From Clostridiales bacterium (GTDB lineage Bacteria; Bacillota; Clostridia; Oscillospirales; Oscillospiraceae): 54,709 bases of DNA. Both the position numbers and the translations under genes were made by a program. The first letter of the stretch is position 1. Each line of letters starts with the position of its first letter. Shown here piece by piece: positions 8,027 to 16,390 of the stretch. The DNA lies in the NCBI GenBank assembly GCA_004558115.1, contig SFDT01000008.1:1-54709 (forward strand), written 5' to 3'. The notes under the pieces were generated by a model. It ran no database searches. It worked only from the letters and a program-made list of their open reading frames with translations, and had not been told where the DNA came from.

Positions 8027-9403
8027 TCACGGCTGGGCACATTCTTCCCTGTCGCCCCGGGTGACGACCCGCACCCACTTCCAGCTGTGGAGGCGGATGG
8101 ACACGGGGATGATCTTGTAGAGCTGGTCCCACTTCAGCAGGAAGAACACCACCACCGGCGCCAGGTTCCAGTGGAAGGCCGCCAGGGCGGACAGGGGAAC
8201 GATGATGAGCCACATGCTGATGAGGTTCATCTTGGCGCTGAAGGCGGTGTCGCCGCCGCCGCGGATGATGCCGTTGTCACAGGCCACCTGATAGGAGGTC
8301 CCCACCGTCGTGACGGCGATCACCGCCATAAACTGCATGGAAAGGAGATAGGCGCTTTCCGTCAGCGAGCCGCCAAACACCTTCAAGATCGGCCCGCGCA
8401 GCAGGAAGATGGTAAGGCCTGTGAAAACGCCGATGACGGAGAACAGCACCTCCAGCGTATGCACCAGCTTCTTCAGTTCCGACTGCTTTCCGGCTCCAAT
8501 GGTCTTGCCCACCACGATGCCGGCCGCCGACGAAGCGCCGTATGCGACCACGGAGAGCACCTGATAGGATTGCACGGCGATGGCGTTGGCCGCGGTCACA
8601 TCGCCGCCCAGGTGCCCCAGGATCCCCGTCTGCACCATTTGCGCCGCGCCCCACTGGGCCTGATTGAGCAGGACGGGCAGGGAGACCCGCATATAGTCCT
8701 GAATGTAGCTGGTGTCGATGAAAACCAGCTTTTTCAGCGTCAGGCGCAGCTGTCTCTCACGGAATTTCAAATAATAGAGGACGATCAGCAGCTCCACGCA
8801 CCGGGAGACCAGCGTGGCAATGGCCGCGCCGCGGACGCCCAGCTCCGGAAATCCGAAATTGCCGTAGATCAGCAGATAGTTGAGAGAAATATTGATGCAC
8901 AGCGTGGAAAAGGAAATGATGTATCCCAGCTTGACAATGCCCACGGAGCGCAGGGACGCCACCAAAATGTGGGTCACGGTAAACACGATGTAGGAGAAGC
9001 TGATGATCTGGAAATAGCGGACGCCCTCCGCGATGACCAGCGGCTCGTTGGACAACAGGCCCAGCAGCTGGCCCGGCGCAAGCCGCACGATCAAAAACGT
9101 CAAAACCGCCATCCCGCCGCCAAAACGCAGGGCGGCGCCAATGATATGGGGGATCGGCTCCAGCTTGTTTTTCCCCCAGTATTGGGCGCCCAGCACAACA
9201 GCGCCCTCGCCGGCGCCCTCCACCAGCATCTGGAGCATGAACTGCACCTGGTTGCACAGGCTGACTCCGCTCATGGCGTTCTGGCTGTACCGCCCCAGCA
9301 TGACCGTGTCCATCATATTGACACTGTATATGAGCAGATTTTGCAGGGCCAGAGACAGTGCCAACACAAAAAAGGTCTTGTAGAACTGTTTTTCCCGTAT
9401 CAT
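8027..9403 (-). CDS. MATE-family multidrug/Na+ exporter
   Basis: A 458-residue, roughly 12-helix membrane protein of the MATE family. It starts MIREKQFYKTFFVLALSLAL, contains the N-terminal motif NMMDTVMLGRYSQNAMSGVS, and has the expected pseudo-two-fold layout, with a second half beginning near VSLPVLLNQAQWGAAQMV. ATG 9403 was chosen over an upstream in-frame ATG at 9466 because AAGGAG lies about 11 bases upstream and the first transmembrane helix follows directly. It is divergent from the acyl-CoA dehydrogenase fusion. Substrate unknown; the family exports cationic drugs or metabolites driven by Na+ or H+. Confidence 0.92.
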   Translation of the reverse strand: MIREKQFYKTFFVLALSLALQNLLIYSVNMMDTVMLGRYSQNAMSGVSLCNQVQFMLQMLVEGAGEGAVVLGAQYWGKNKLEPIPHIIGAALRFGGGMAVLTFLIVRLAPGQLLGLLSNEPLVIAEGVRYFQIISFSYIVFTVTHILVASLRSVGIVKLGYIISFSTLCINISLNYLLIYGNFGFPELGVRGAAIATLVSRCVELLIVLYYLKFRERQLRLTLKKLVFIDTSYIQDYMRVSLPVLLNQAQWGAAQMVQTGILGHLGGDVTAANAIAVQSYQVLSVVAYGASSAAGIVVGKTIGAGKQSELKKLVHTLEVLFSVIGVFTGLTIFLLRGPILKVFGGSLTESAYLLSMQFMAVIAVTTVGTSYQVACDNGIIRGGGDTAFSAKMNLISMWLIIVPLSALAAFHWNLAPVVVFFLLKWDQLYKIIPVSIRLHSWKWVRVVTRGDREECAQP

Positions 9404-9755
9404 GAAGCTGTAAACTCCTTGTTTTCTCCCTGATTCGATGCCCATCCGGCCATTTCCGGCAGGCACGGGACAGCTGCCTGTCCCTTTGTTTCATTATACC
9501 GCAGTTTTTCTGAAATTCCAGCGTCAGTATCGTTTGTGCCGGGTCCGTATTTCCGGAGCTCCAGCGGCCGGCTCCGCTCCGGTCGGACCCATGCCTCACA
9601 TTTTTGCGCCTTTGCGGCGGAACGCAGGGAAAAGTTTGTCTTTTGTTGCAAATACAACTTCTCTCATTCGTTCTTTTTTATATAGTATAGATAAAAGAAG
9701 CGGGTGAAGTCACCTTATTAAATAGTAAAGAAGACGAAAAGGAGGAAGGAATCAT
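9404..9755. other. Divergent intergenic region with promoter and 50-base imperfect palindrome
   Basis: A 352-base gap without a gene. On the minus strand TATAAT (9498-9493) fits a -10 for the MATE gene, with a poor -35. At 9541-9590 there is a strong imperfect palindrome: GGGTCCG (9541-9547) pairs with CGGACCC (9584-9590), and CCGGAG (9553-9558) pairs with CTCCGG (9577-9582). The last 100 bases are AT-rich (TATATAGTATAG around 9680), probably the fusion gene promoter, though no good -35 was found. Confidence 0.5.
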
Positions 9756-11666
9756 ATGTTATATCAGACCACGGAAGCTCATGAGGCTCTGCGTGCCAAG
9801 ATCCGCGCTTTCGCGGAGGCCGAGATCAAACCCATTGCGTTCCAGCTGGACCAGGAGAACCGCTTCCCCACGGAGGCTGTTAAAAAGCTGGGGGAGATGG
9901 GCCTGATGGGCATCCCCTATGACCCGGAGTACGGCGGCGGCGGACTGGATGTGCTCAGCTACGCCATCGCCGTGGAGGAGCTGGCCCGGGTGGACGGCGG
10001 CGCCGGCGTCATTTTGTCCGCCCACACCTCTCTCGGCACCTTCCCCATCGTCCAGTTCGGCACGGAGGAGCAAAAGCGCAAGTACCTGCCCGACCTGTGC
10101 AGCGGCAGAAAGATCGGCGCCTTCGGCCTGACGGAGCCCAACGCCGGCTCCGACGCCGGCGGCACGGAGACCACCGCCCAGGACATGGGCGACCACTACC
10201 TGCTCAACGGCGAAAAGATCTTCATTACCAACGGCGGCGAGGCGGACACCTACGTGGTCTTTGCCGTCACCACGCCGGACATCGGCACCCGGGGCATCTC
10301 CGCCTTCATCGTGGAAAAGGGCTGGGAGGGCTTTACCTTCGGCGACCACTACGACAAGATGGGCATCCGCTCCTCCGCCACCTGCCAGCTGAAGTTCCAC
10401 AACGTGAAAATCCCCAAGGAGAACCTGCTGGGCAAGGAGGGACAGGGCTTCAAGATCGCCATGGCCACCCTGGACGGCGGCCGCATCGGCATCGCCGCCC
10501 AGGCGCTGGGTATCGCCCAGGGAGCCTACGAGGCCGCCGTGGAATACTCCAAGGAGCGCATCCAGTTCGGCCGTCCCATCTGCCAGCAGCAGTCCATCGC
10601 CTTCAAGATCGCCGACATGGCCACGAAGCTCCGCTGCGCCCGGCTGCTGGTATACAGCGCCGCGGACCTGAAGCAGGCCCACGTTCCCTACGGCATGGAG
10701 TCCGCCATGGCCAAGCAGTATGCCTCTGACATCGCCCTGGAGGTCACCAACGACGCCCTCCAGATTTTCGGCGGCAGCGGCTATCTCAAGGGCATGGAGG
10801 TGGAGCGGTTCTACCGGGACGCCAAGATCACCACCATCTACGAGGGCACCAACGAGATCCAGCGGGTGGTCATCGCCTCCCACATTCTGGGCAAGGCCGG
10901 CAAGGCGGACGCCGCTCCCGTGCAGAAAAAGGTCTCCGAGACCGGCGAGCGCAAAAAGCACATCTTCCAGGAGGGCACCGCCCGGGAGCAGGTGGACGCC
11001 CTGGTGGCGGCCCTGAAGAAGGACGGCTACGACTTCACCGTGGGCATCCCCATGGACACCCCCATCTCCCAGGCGGAGCGGGTGGTCAGCGCCGGCAAGG
11101 GCATCGGCGCCAGGGAGAACATGAAGCTCATCGAGGACCTGGCAAAGGCCGCCGGTGCCGCCGTGGGCTCCAGCCGCCCCGTGGCCGAAACGCTGCAATA
11201 CGTCCCCCTGGACCGGTATGTGGGCATGTCCGGCCAGAAATTCAAGGGCAATTTGTACATCGCCTGCGGCATCTCCGGCGCGGGCCAGCACCTGAAGGGC
11301 ATCAAGGACGCCTCCACCATCGTGGCCATCAACATCGACCCCGGCGCCCGCATTTTCAAAAACTGTGACTACGGCATCGTGGGCGATGTCATGGAGATCC
11401 TGCCTCTGCTGGCGGCGGCGCTGGACACCGGCGAAAAGCGGCCCGCCCCGCCCATGAAGAAAATGAAGCGCGCCGCTCCCAAAAAGGCCGCTCAGCCGCC
11501 CCGGAAGCTCTACATCTGCAACGGCTGCGGCCACGAATATGATCCTATGGCGGGCGACCCGGAAAACGGCGTCAAGCCCGGCACCGCCTTCAAGGACCTG
11601 CCGGAGGGCTGGGTCTGCCCCCACTGCGGCGAGACGGCGGAGCAGTTCATCGAGATCGAAGTGTAA
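9756..11666 (+). CDS. Acyl-CoA dehydrogenase / ETF-alpha C-domain / rubredoxin fusion
   Basis: A 636-residue, three-part redox protein. Residues 1-380 form a complete short-chain acyl-CoA dehydrogenase (FGLTEPNAGSDAGG, GGSGYLKGMEVERFYRDAKI, and IYEGTNEIQR with the catalytic Glu). Residues about 395-560 match the FAD-binding C-terminal domain of electron-transfer flavoprotein alpha (GKGIGARENMKLIEDLAKA, LYIACGISGAGQHLKGI, VAINIDPGARIF). After a Lys/Pro/Ala-rich linker, residues about 582-632 are a rubredoxin with CNGCG and CPHCG. ATG 9756 follows AAAGGAGGAAGG. The flavodiiron gene 28 bases downstream suggests electrons pass from acyl-CoA through flavins and rubredoxin to it. Domain calls are firm; the route is inferred. 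Confidence 0.9.
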   Translation: MLYQTTEAHEALRAKIRAFAEAEIKPIAFQLDQENRFPTEAVKKLGEMGLMGIPYDPEYGGGGLDVLSYAIAVEELARVDGGAGVILSAHTSLGTFPIVQFGTEEQKRKYLPDLCSGRKIGAFGLTEPNAGSDAGGTETTAQDMGDHYLLNGEKIFITNGGEADTYVVFAVTTPDIGTRGISAFIVEKGWEGFTFGDHYDKMGIRSSATCQLKFHNVKIPKENLLGKEGQGFKIAMATLDGGRIGIAAQALGIAQGAYEAAVEYSKERIQFGRPICQQQSIAFKIADMATKLRCARLLVYSAADLKQAHVPYGMESAMAKQYASDIALEVTNDALQIFGGSGYLKGMEVERFYRDAKITTIYEGTNEIQRVVIASHILGKAGKADAAPVQKKVSETGERKKHIFQEGTAREQVDALVAALKKDGYDFTVGIPMDTPISQAERVVSAGKGIGARENMKLIEDLAKAAGAAVGSSRPVAETLQYVPLDRYVGMSGQKFKGNLYIACGISGAGQHLKGIKDASTIVAINIDPGARIFKNCDYGIVGDVMEILPLLAAALDTGEKRPAPPMKKMKRAAPKKAAQPPRKLYICNGCGHEYDPMAGDPENGVKPGTAFKDLPEGWVCPHCGETAEQFIEIEV

Positions 11667-11694
11667 AAAAGCGGCCTGAAAGGGAGGTAATCAT

Positions 11695-12912
11695 ATGCAT
11701 AATGTCCGTAAAGTTACCGATGACCTGTACTGGGTAGGCGCCAACGACCACCGCCTGGCCCTGTTTGAAAACATCCATCCCCTGTACCACGGCGTCAGCT
11801 ACAACGCCTACGTCCTGTTGGACGAAAAGTCCGTCCTGTTCGACACGGCGGACTGGGCCGTGGGACGGCAGTTCATTGAAAACATCCAGGCCGTGCTGGA
11901 CGGCCGGCCCCTGGACTACCTGGTCATCAACCACGTGGAGCCGGACCACGCCGCCTCCATCGAGGAAATTCTGCTCCGCTGGCCGGAGGTGAAGGTCATC
12001 ACCTCGCCCAAGGCCGTCATCCTGCTGCACCAGTTCGGCTTCTCCTTCGCCGACGGGCAGATCGAGGAGGTCCGGGAGGGCGATACCCGGTGCTTCGGCA
12101 AACACACCATCGCCTTTGTCGCCGCCCCCATGGTCCACTGGCCGGAGGCCATGGTGTCCTTCGACACCACCAACGGCGTGCTGTTCTCCGCCGACGCCTT
12201 TGGCTCCTTCCGGGCTTTGGACGGCAAGCTGTTCGCCGACGAGTTCGACTTTGACGGCGAGTGGCTGGACGACGCCCGCCGGTACTACACCAACATCGTG
12301 GGCAAGTACGGCCCCCAGGTCCAGGCCCTGCTGAACAAGGCCGCCAGTATCGTGGGGCTGGACAACATCAAGTACCTCTGCCCCCTCCACGGTCCCGTGT
12401 GGCGGAAGGACCTGGGCTACATCATCGACAAGTACGTCCACTGGGCCACCTATGAGCCGGAGGAAAAGGGCGTCATGATCGTCTACGCCTCCATGTACGG
12501 CAACACGGAGCAGGCGGCGGAGGTGCTGGCCTCCAAGCTGGCGGACCGGGGCGTCACCAACACCCGGCTGTACGACGTGTCCAGCACCCATGTCAGCTAC
12601 CTCATCAGCGATCTGTTCAAATACAGCCACCTGGTTTTGGCCTCCGTCACCTACAACCTGGGCATCTTCCCGCCCATGCACAATTTCCTGACGGATATGA
12701 AGGCCCTGAACCTCCAGAAGCGCACCGTGGCCATCGTGGAGAACGGCTCCTGGGCGCCCCGCTCCGGCGCGCTGATGCGGGAGGAGCTGGGAAAGCTCAA
12801 GCGTATGGAGATCCTGGACGACGGTGTGACCATGGCCTCCTCCCTCCAGCAGCAGAACCTGGCGGATATGGACGCCCTGGCGGACGCCCTAGCCGCCTCC
12901 GTCAAGGCGTAA
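11695..12912 (+). CDS. fprA: Flavodiiron protein (FprA-type O2/NO reductase)
   Basis: A 405-residue A-type flavoprotein. The beta-lactamase-like domain (about 1-250) has the di-iron ligands H80-x-E82-x-D84-H85 in INHVEPDHAASIEE, a further His in PMVHWPEAM, Asp in FSADAFGSF, and His in CPLHGPVWR. The flavodoxin domain from about 255 has the FMN loop YASMYGNTEQAAEVL. It reduces O2 to water or NO to N2O in the cytoplasm, protecting strict anaerobes. The usual donor is rubredoxin, which here is fused to the protein encoded just upstream. Start ATG 11695 with AGGGAGG. It ends at the hairpin at 12918. Confidence 0.95.
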   Translation: MHNVRKVTDDLYWVGANDHRLALFENIHPLYHGVSYNAYVLLDEKSVLFDTADWAVGRQFIENIQAVLDGRPLDYLVINHVEPDHAASIEEILLRWPEVKVITSPKAVILLHQFGFSFADGQIEEVREGDTRCFGKHTIAFVAAPMVHWPEAMVSFDTTNGVLFSADAFGSFRALDGKLFADEFDFDGEWLDDARRYYTNIVGKYGPQVQALLNKAASIVGLDNIKYLCPLHGPVWRKDLGYIIDKYVHWATYEPEEKGVMIVYASMYGNTEQAAEVLASKLADRGVTNTRLYDVSSTHVSYLISDLFKYSHLVLASVTYNLGIFPPMHNFLTDMKALNLQKRTVAIVENGSWAPRSGALMREELGKLKRMEILDDGVTMASSLQQQNLADMDALADALAASVKA

Positions 12913-12917
12913 AGCCG

Positions 12918-12954
12918 CAAAAGCGCCCCGGACGCAAAGCCCGGGGCGCTTTTG
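12918..12954 (+). terminator. Rho-independent terminator after fprA
   Basis: Arms CAAAAGCGCCCCGG (12918-12931) and complement (12941-12954), nine-base loop, ending in a short T-run. Confidence 0.85.
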
Positions 12955-12983
12955 TTGGAATTCCCGAATTTTTGAAAAATGAG

Positions 12984-13012
12984 TTGGAATGCGGACTGCT
13001 TTTGTGTATGAT
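12984..13012 (+). promoter_or_regulatory. Predicted sigma-A promoter of the cysteine desulfidase-like gene
   Basis: TTGGAA (12984-12989), 17-base spacer, TATGAT (13007-13012), 42 bases before the ATG at 13055 and directly after the fprA terminator. Confidence 0.6.
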
Positions 13013-13054
13013 GAAGGCAAGAGACCAACGAATTTTGGGGAAGGAGCTTTCACC

Positions 13055-14338
13055 ATGATCACGAAAGAAGAACTGCTGACACTGCTGCGCCAGGAGGTGG
13101 TCCCGGCCCTGGGCTGCACGGAGCCTGTCTGCGTGGCCCTGGCCGCCGCCGACGCCCACCACGCCATCGGCGGCGATATCGTCTCCATCAAAATGGAGGT
13201 AAACCCCGGTATTTATAAAAACGGCATGAGCGTGGGCATCCCCGGCTTTTCCCGGGTGGGTCTGAAATACGCCGCCGCCCTGGGCGGCTGCCTCAGCAAT
13301 CCGGAAAAGGGCCTTCAGCTGCTGGAGGACATCACAGACCAGGTCAGCACCGACGCCATCCAGATGGTGGAGGAGCACCATGTCATCGTCATGATCAAGC
13401 ACGACGAGACCCAGCTCTACGCCCGGGCGGAGGTCATCACCACCGCCGGCATCGGCATCAGCGAGATCCGGGGCACCCACTCCAACATCATCTTCACCAA
13501 GCGCAACAACCAGGTCCTGCTGGAAAAGCCCTATACCGCCGGCAGCGAGGACGACCTCCACGCCCGGCTCAAGCCCATGACCGTGGCGGAGATCAAGGCC
13601 GTGGTGGACCAGTGCTCCCAGGAGGAGCTGGCCTTCATGCTGGACGGCATGGACATGAATGAAAAATTGGCGGACTTCGGTCTGGAAAACCAGCTTGGCA
13701 TCGGCATCGCCTCCGCCCTGAAACACGCGGATATCCTGGGCGACGGTCTGGCGGCCCGGGCCATGCTCCGGGTGGCCAGCAGCGCCGAGGGCCGCATGAG
13801 CGGCTGCCCCTACGCCGTCATGAGCAGCGCCGGCAGCGGCAACCACGGCATCACCGCCATCATCCCCGTGGTGGAGATGGCCCGGCACCTGGGTTCCTCC
13901 CAGGAGCAGCTGGAAAAGGCCCTGGCCTTCTCCCACGCCCTGAACGTGTACATCAAGCTGTTCACCGGCAAGCTCTCCGCCACCTGCGGCTGCGGCGTCA
14001 GCGCCGCCACCGCCGCCGCGGCCGCCATGGTGTGGCTCATGGGCGGCACGGACGAGCAGATCGGCAAGGCCATCATCGACATGAGCGGCAACCTCACCGG
14101 CATGATCTGCGACGGCGGCAAGATCGGCTGCGCGCTGAAGCTGGCCACCGCCACCAACGCCGCCATGATGTGCGCGTATCTGGCCATGAGCGATGTGGTG
14201 CTTCAGCCCTCCGACGGTATCTGTGACGCCACGCCGGAGCAGGCCATCCGCAACATGGGCCGGGTCAGCACCCCCGGCATGGTGGAGACCGACAAGACCA
14301 TTTTGGACATCATGATGGAAAAGGACCAGAACGCCTGA
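13055..14338 (+). CDS. L-cysteine desulfidase / serine dehydratase-alpha-like protein (UPF0597, CyuA/YhaM family)
   Basis: A 427-residue protein of the SDH_alpha-related UPF0597 family, whose characterised members (E. coli CyuA/YhaM, archaeal L-cysteine desulfidase) use a [4Fe-4S] cluster to split L-cysteine into sulfide, pyruvate and ammonia. Conserved Cys-containing motifs are present: LGCTEPVCVALAAADA near residue 20, TCGCGVSAATAAAAAM near 310, and MICDGGKIGCALKLATA near 350. ATG 13055 was chosen over an in-frame ATG at 12989 because GGGGAAGGAG precedes it and the homologous N-terminus begins MITKEEL. Single gene between promoter 12984 and terminator 14352. Serine or another amino acid could also be the substrate. 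Confidence 0.85.
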   Translation: MITKEELLTLLRQEVVPALGCTEPVCVALAAADAHHAIGGDIVSIKMEVNPGIYKNGMSVGIPGFSRVGLKYAAALGGCLSNPEKGLQLLEDITDQVSTDAIQMVEEHHVIVMIKHDETQLYARAEVITTAGIGISEIRGTHSNIIFTKRNNQVLLEKPYTAGSEDDLHARLKPMTVAEIKAVVDQCSQEELAFMLDGMDMNEKLADFGLENQLGIGIASALKHADILGDGLAARAMLRVASSAEGRMSGCPYAVMSSAGSGNHGITAIIPVVEMARHLGSSQEQLEKALAFSHALNVYIKLFTGKLSATCGCGVSAATAAAAAMVWLMGGTDEQIGKAIIDMSGNLTGMICDGGKIGCALKLATATNAAMMCAYLAMSDVVLQPSDGICDATPEQAIRNMGRVSTPGMVETDKTILDIMMEKDQNA

Positions 14339-14351
14339 CCGTTCCCACAAG

Positions 14352-14385
14352 CACGCTCCCGGACCCCATCCGGGAGCGTGTTTTT
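14352..14385 (+). terminator. Rho-independent terminator
   Basis: Arms CACGCTCCCGGA (14352-14363) and complement (14369-14380), followed by TTTTT. Confidence 0.9.
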
Positions 14386-14439
14386 GTTTCTTTGTCACAT
14401 CCCCCTCCGCCGCCGCATAGAATGGGTCCGTAAGCAATG

Positions 14440-14469
14440 GCGCTTGCCGGAAAAGGCGGCGCTTTTTTT
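14440..14469 (+). terminator. Second terminator-like hairpin immediately before the asparagine synthetase start
   Basis: GCGC-T-(T)GCC (14440-14448) pairs with GGCGGCGC (14455-14462) with one bulged T and one G-T pair, loop GGAAAA, then TTTTTTT (14463-14469). It ends only 18 bases before the ATG at 14488. It may back up terminator 14352 or act as an attenuator if transcription starts in the 55 bases between them. Confidence 0.5.
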
Positions 14470-14487
14470 GTGGGGTGAATGAAAAAT

Positions 14488-16332
14488 ATGTGTGGAATTT
14501 CCGGTTTTTGTGACTTTCAGGCGGATTTTACGAAGGAGCGGGAACGGTGGAACGCTGTCCTCGTCCGCATGCGGCAGGCCATCGCCCACCGGGGCAGCGA
14601 CCAGACGGGGGAGTATCTGGCCCCCCAGGCGGGCCTGGCCCACACCCGGCTGTCCATCCGCGACGTGGCCGGCGGCATCCAGCCCATGGTCCGGCAGCGG
14701 GGCGGGCGGGAATACGTGATCGTGTACAACGGCGAGGTCTACAACACGGAGGAACTGGTGCCGGAGCTGGAGCGGCGGGGCTATGTCTTCGAGACCACCG
14801 GCGACACGGAGGTCATCCTGTACGCCTACATGGAATACGGCGAGGCCTGCGCCGCCATGCTCAACGGCATTTTCGCCTTCGCCGTCTGGGACAGCGGGGC
14901 GCAGAAGCTGGTGCTCTGCCGGGACCGGCTGGGCGTCAAGCCCCTGTTCTACGCGGAGGCGGGCGGGACGCTGGTGTTCGGCTCCGAGCCCAAGGCCCTG
15001 TTCCGCCATCCGGACATCACGCCCCGGGCGGACGGGGACAGCTTTCGGGAGCTGTTTGCCGTGGGCCCCGCCAGGACCCCCGGAAACGGCGTGTTCCGGG
15101 GCGTCCGGGAGGTGCTGCCCGGCTCTCTGGCCGTTTTTTCCCCGGAGGGGCTGCGGCAGCGGCCCTATTGGACGCTGGAGGCAAAGCCCCACACGGACAG
15201 CTACGCCGAAACGGTGGAGAAGACCGCCTTCCTGGTGCGGGACGCCATCCGGCGGCAGATGGTGTCCGACGTGCCGGTGTGCAGCTTCCTCTCCGGCGGG
15301 CTGGATTCCGCCATCATCACGGCGGGGGCCTCCGCCTTCCTGGCGGAGCGGGGCGGGACGCTGAATACCTTTTCCTTTGACTTCACCGGCAACAGCCGCT
15401 ATTTCCACGCCAGCAGCTTTCAGCCCACCCAGGACCGGCCGTATGTGGACCTGCTGGTGGGGCGCCTCCCGGTCCGCCACACCTATCTGGAGTGCGGGGA
15501 CACCCAGCTGGCGGATCTTCTGTACAACGCGGTGCTGGCCAAGGACCTGCCGGGCATGACGGATGTGGATGCGTCATTGCTGTACTTCTGCTCTCTGGTA
15601 AAGCGGCACAACAAGGTGGCCCTCACCGGGGAGTGCGCCGACGAGATCTTCGGCGGCTACCCCTGGTTTTACCGGGAGGAGCTGCTGGGGGCCGGCACGT
15701 TCCCCTGGTCCCGGGACATGGAGGCCAGGACCTGCCTGCTGCGGGACGATGTGGTGCGGGAACTCCACCTGGAGGAATATGCCCGCCAGTGCTATGAGGA
15801 CACCCTGCGGGCCGTGCCCCGGCTGCCCGGCGAGGGCGGGGAGGAGGCCCGGCGGCGGGAGGTCAGCTTTTTGAACCTCCGCTGGTTCATGCAGACCCTG
15901 CTGGACCGCATGGACCGGGCCAGCATGGCCTGGGGCCTGGAGGCCCGGGTCCCCTTCGCCGACCACCGCATCGTGGAATACCTCTACAACGTCCCCTGGC
16001 ACATGAAATACCGCCCCGGCGAGGAAAAAGCCCTGCTGCGGGACGCCTGCGCCGGGGCGCTGCCGCCGGAGATCCTCCACCGGAAGAAAAGCCCCTATCC
16101 CAAGACCTACGACCCCGCCTACGAGGCCGTTCTCTCCCGGCGGCTGCGGGAGGTGCTGGCGGACAGCAGGGCGCCGGTGAACCGCTTTCTGGACCGGGAA
16201 AAGTGCGAATCGTTCCTGGCCTCTCCCAAGGATTACGGCAGGCCCTGGTTCGGCCAGCTGATGGCCGGCCCCCAGATGGCGGCGTACATGCTCCAGGTCA
16301 ATTTCTGGATGGAGACCTACGGCATTGGCTGA
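14488..16332 (+). CDS. asnB: Asparagine synthetase, glutamine-hydrolysing
   Basis: A 614-residue AsnB. I chose ATG 14488, not the in-frame ATG at 14479, because the product must begin Met-Cys (MCGISGFCDF): after Met removal Cys becomes the nucleophile of the class II glutaminase domain. The GGGGTGA ribosome site fits 14488 but directly abuts 14479. The N-terminal glutaminase domain (1-200) has GAHRGSDQTG-like and YNGEVYN motifs. The synthetase domain carries the PP-loop SFLSGGLDSAII near residue 270 and SMAWGLEARVPFAD. It makes asparagine from aspartate, ATP and glutamine. It is convergent with the hydro-lyase operon through a shared terminator. Confidence 0.95.
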   Translation: MCGISGFCDFQADFTKERERWNAVLVRMRQAIAHRGSDQTGEYLAPQAGLAHTRLSIRDVAGGIQPMVRQRGGREYVIVYNGEVYNTEELVPELERRGYVFETTGDTEVILYAYMEYGEACAAMLNGIFAFAVWDSGAQKLVLCRDRLGVKPLFYAEAGGTLVFGSEPKALFRHPDITPRADGDSFRELFAVGPARTPGNGVFRGVREVLPGSLAVFSPEGLRQRPYWTLEAKPHTDSYAETVEKTAFLVRDAIRRQMVSDVPVCSFLSGGLDSAIITAGASAFLAERGGTLNTFSFDFTGNSRYFHASSFQPTQDRPYVDLLVGRLPVRHTYLECGDTQLADLLYNAVLAKDLPGMTDVDASLLYFCSLVKRHNKVALTGECADEIFGGYPWFYREELLGAGTFPWSRDMEARTCLLRDDVVRELHLEEYARQCYEDTLRAVPRLPGEGGEEARRREVSFLNLRWFMQTLLDRMDRASMAWGLEARVPFADHRIVEYLYNVPWHMKYRPGEEKALLRDACAGALPPEILHRKKSPYPKTYDPAYEAVLSRRLREVLADSRAPVNRFLDREKCESFLASPKDYGRPWFGQLMAGPQMAAYMLQVNFWMETYGIG

Positions 16333-16350
16333 GTTGGTTTCCGCCTGCGG

Positions 16351-16390
16351 AAAAGGAGAGCCGGACGCTTTCGCGTCCGGCTCTCCTTTT
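16351..16390. terminator. Bidirectional terminator shared by asnB and the hydro-lyase operon
   Basis: Perfect 18-bp stem (16351-16368 with 16373-16390), loop TTTC. A-run on one side and T-run on the other give U-tails on both strands. The last base overlaps the stop codon of the minus-strand gene. Confidence 0.9.
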
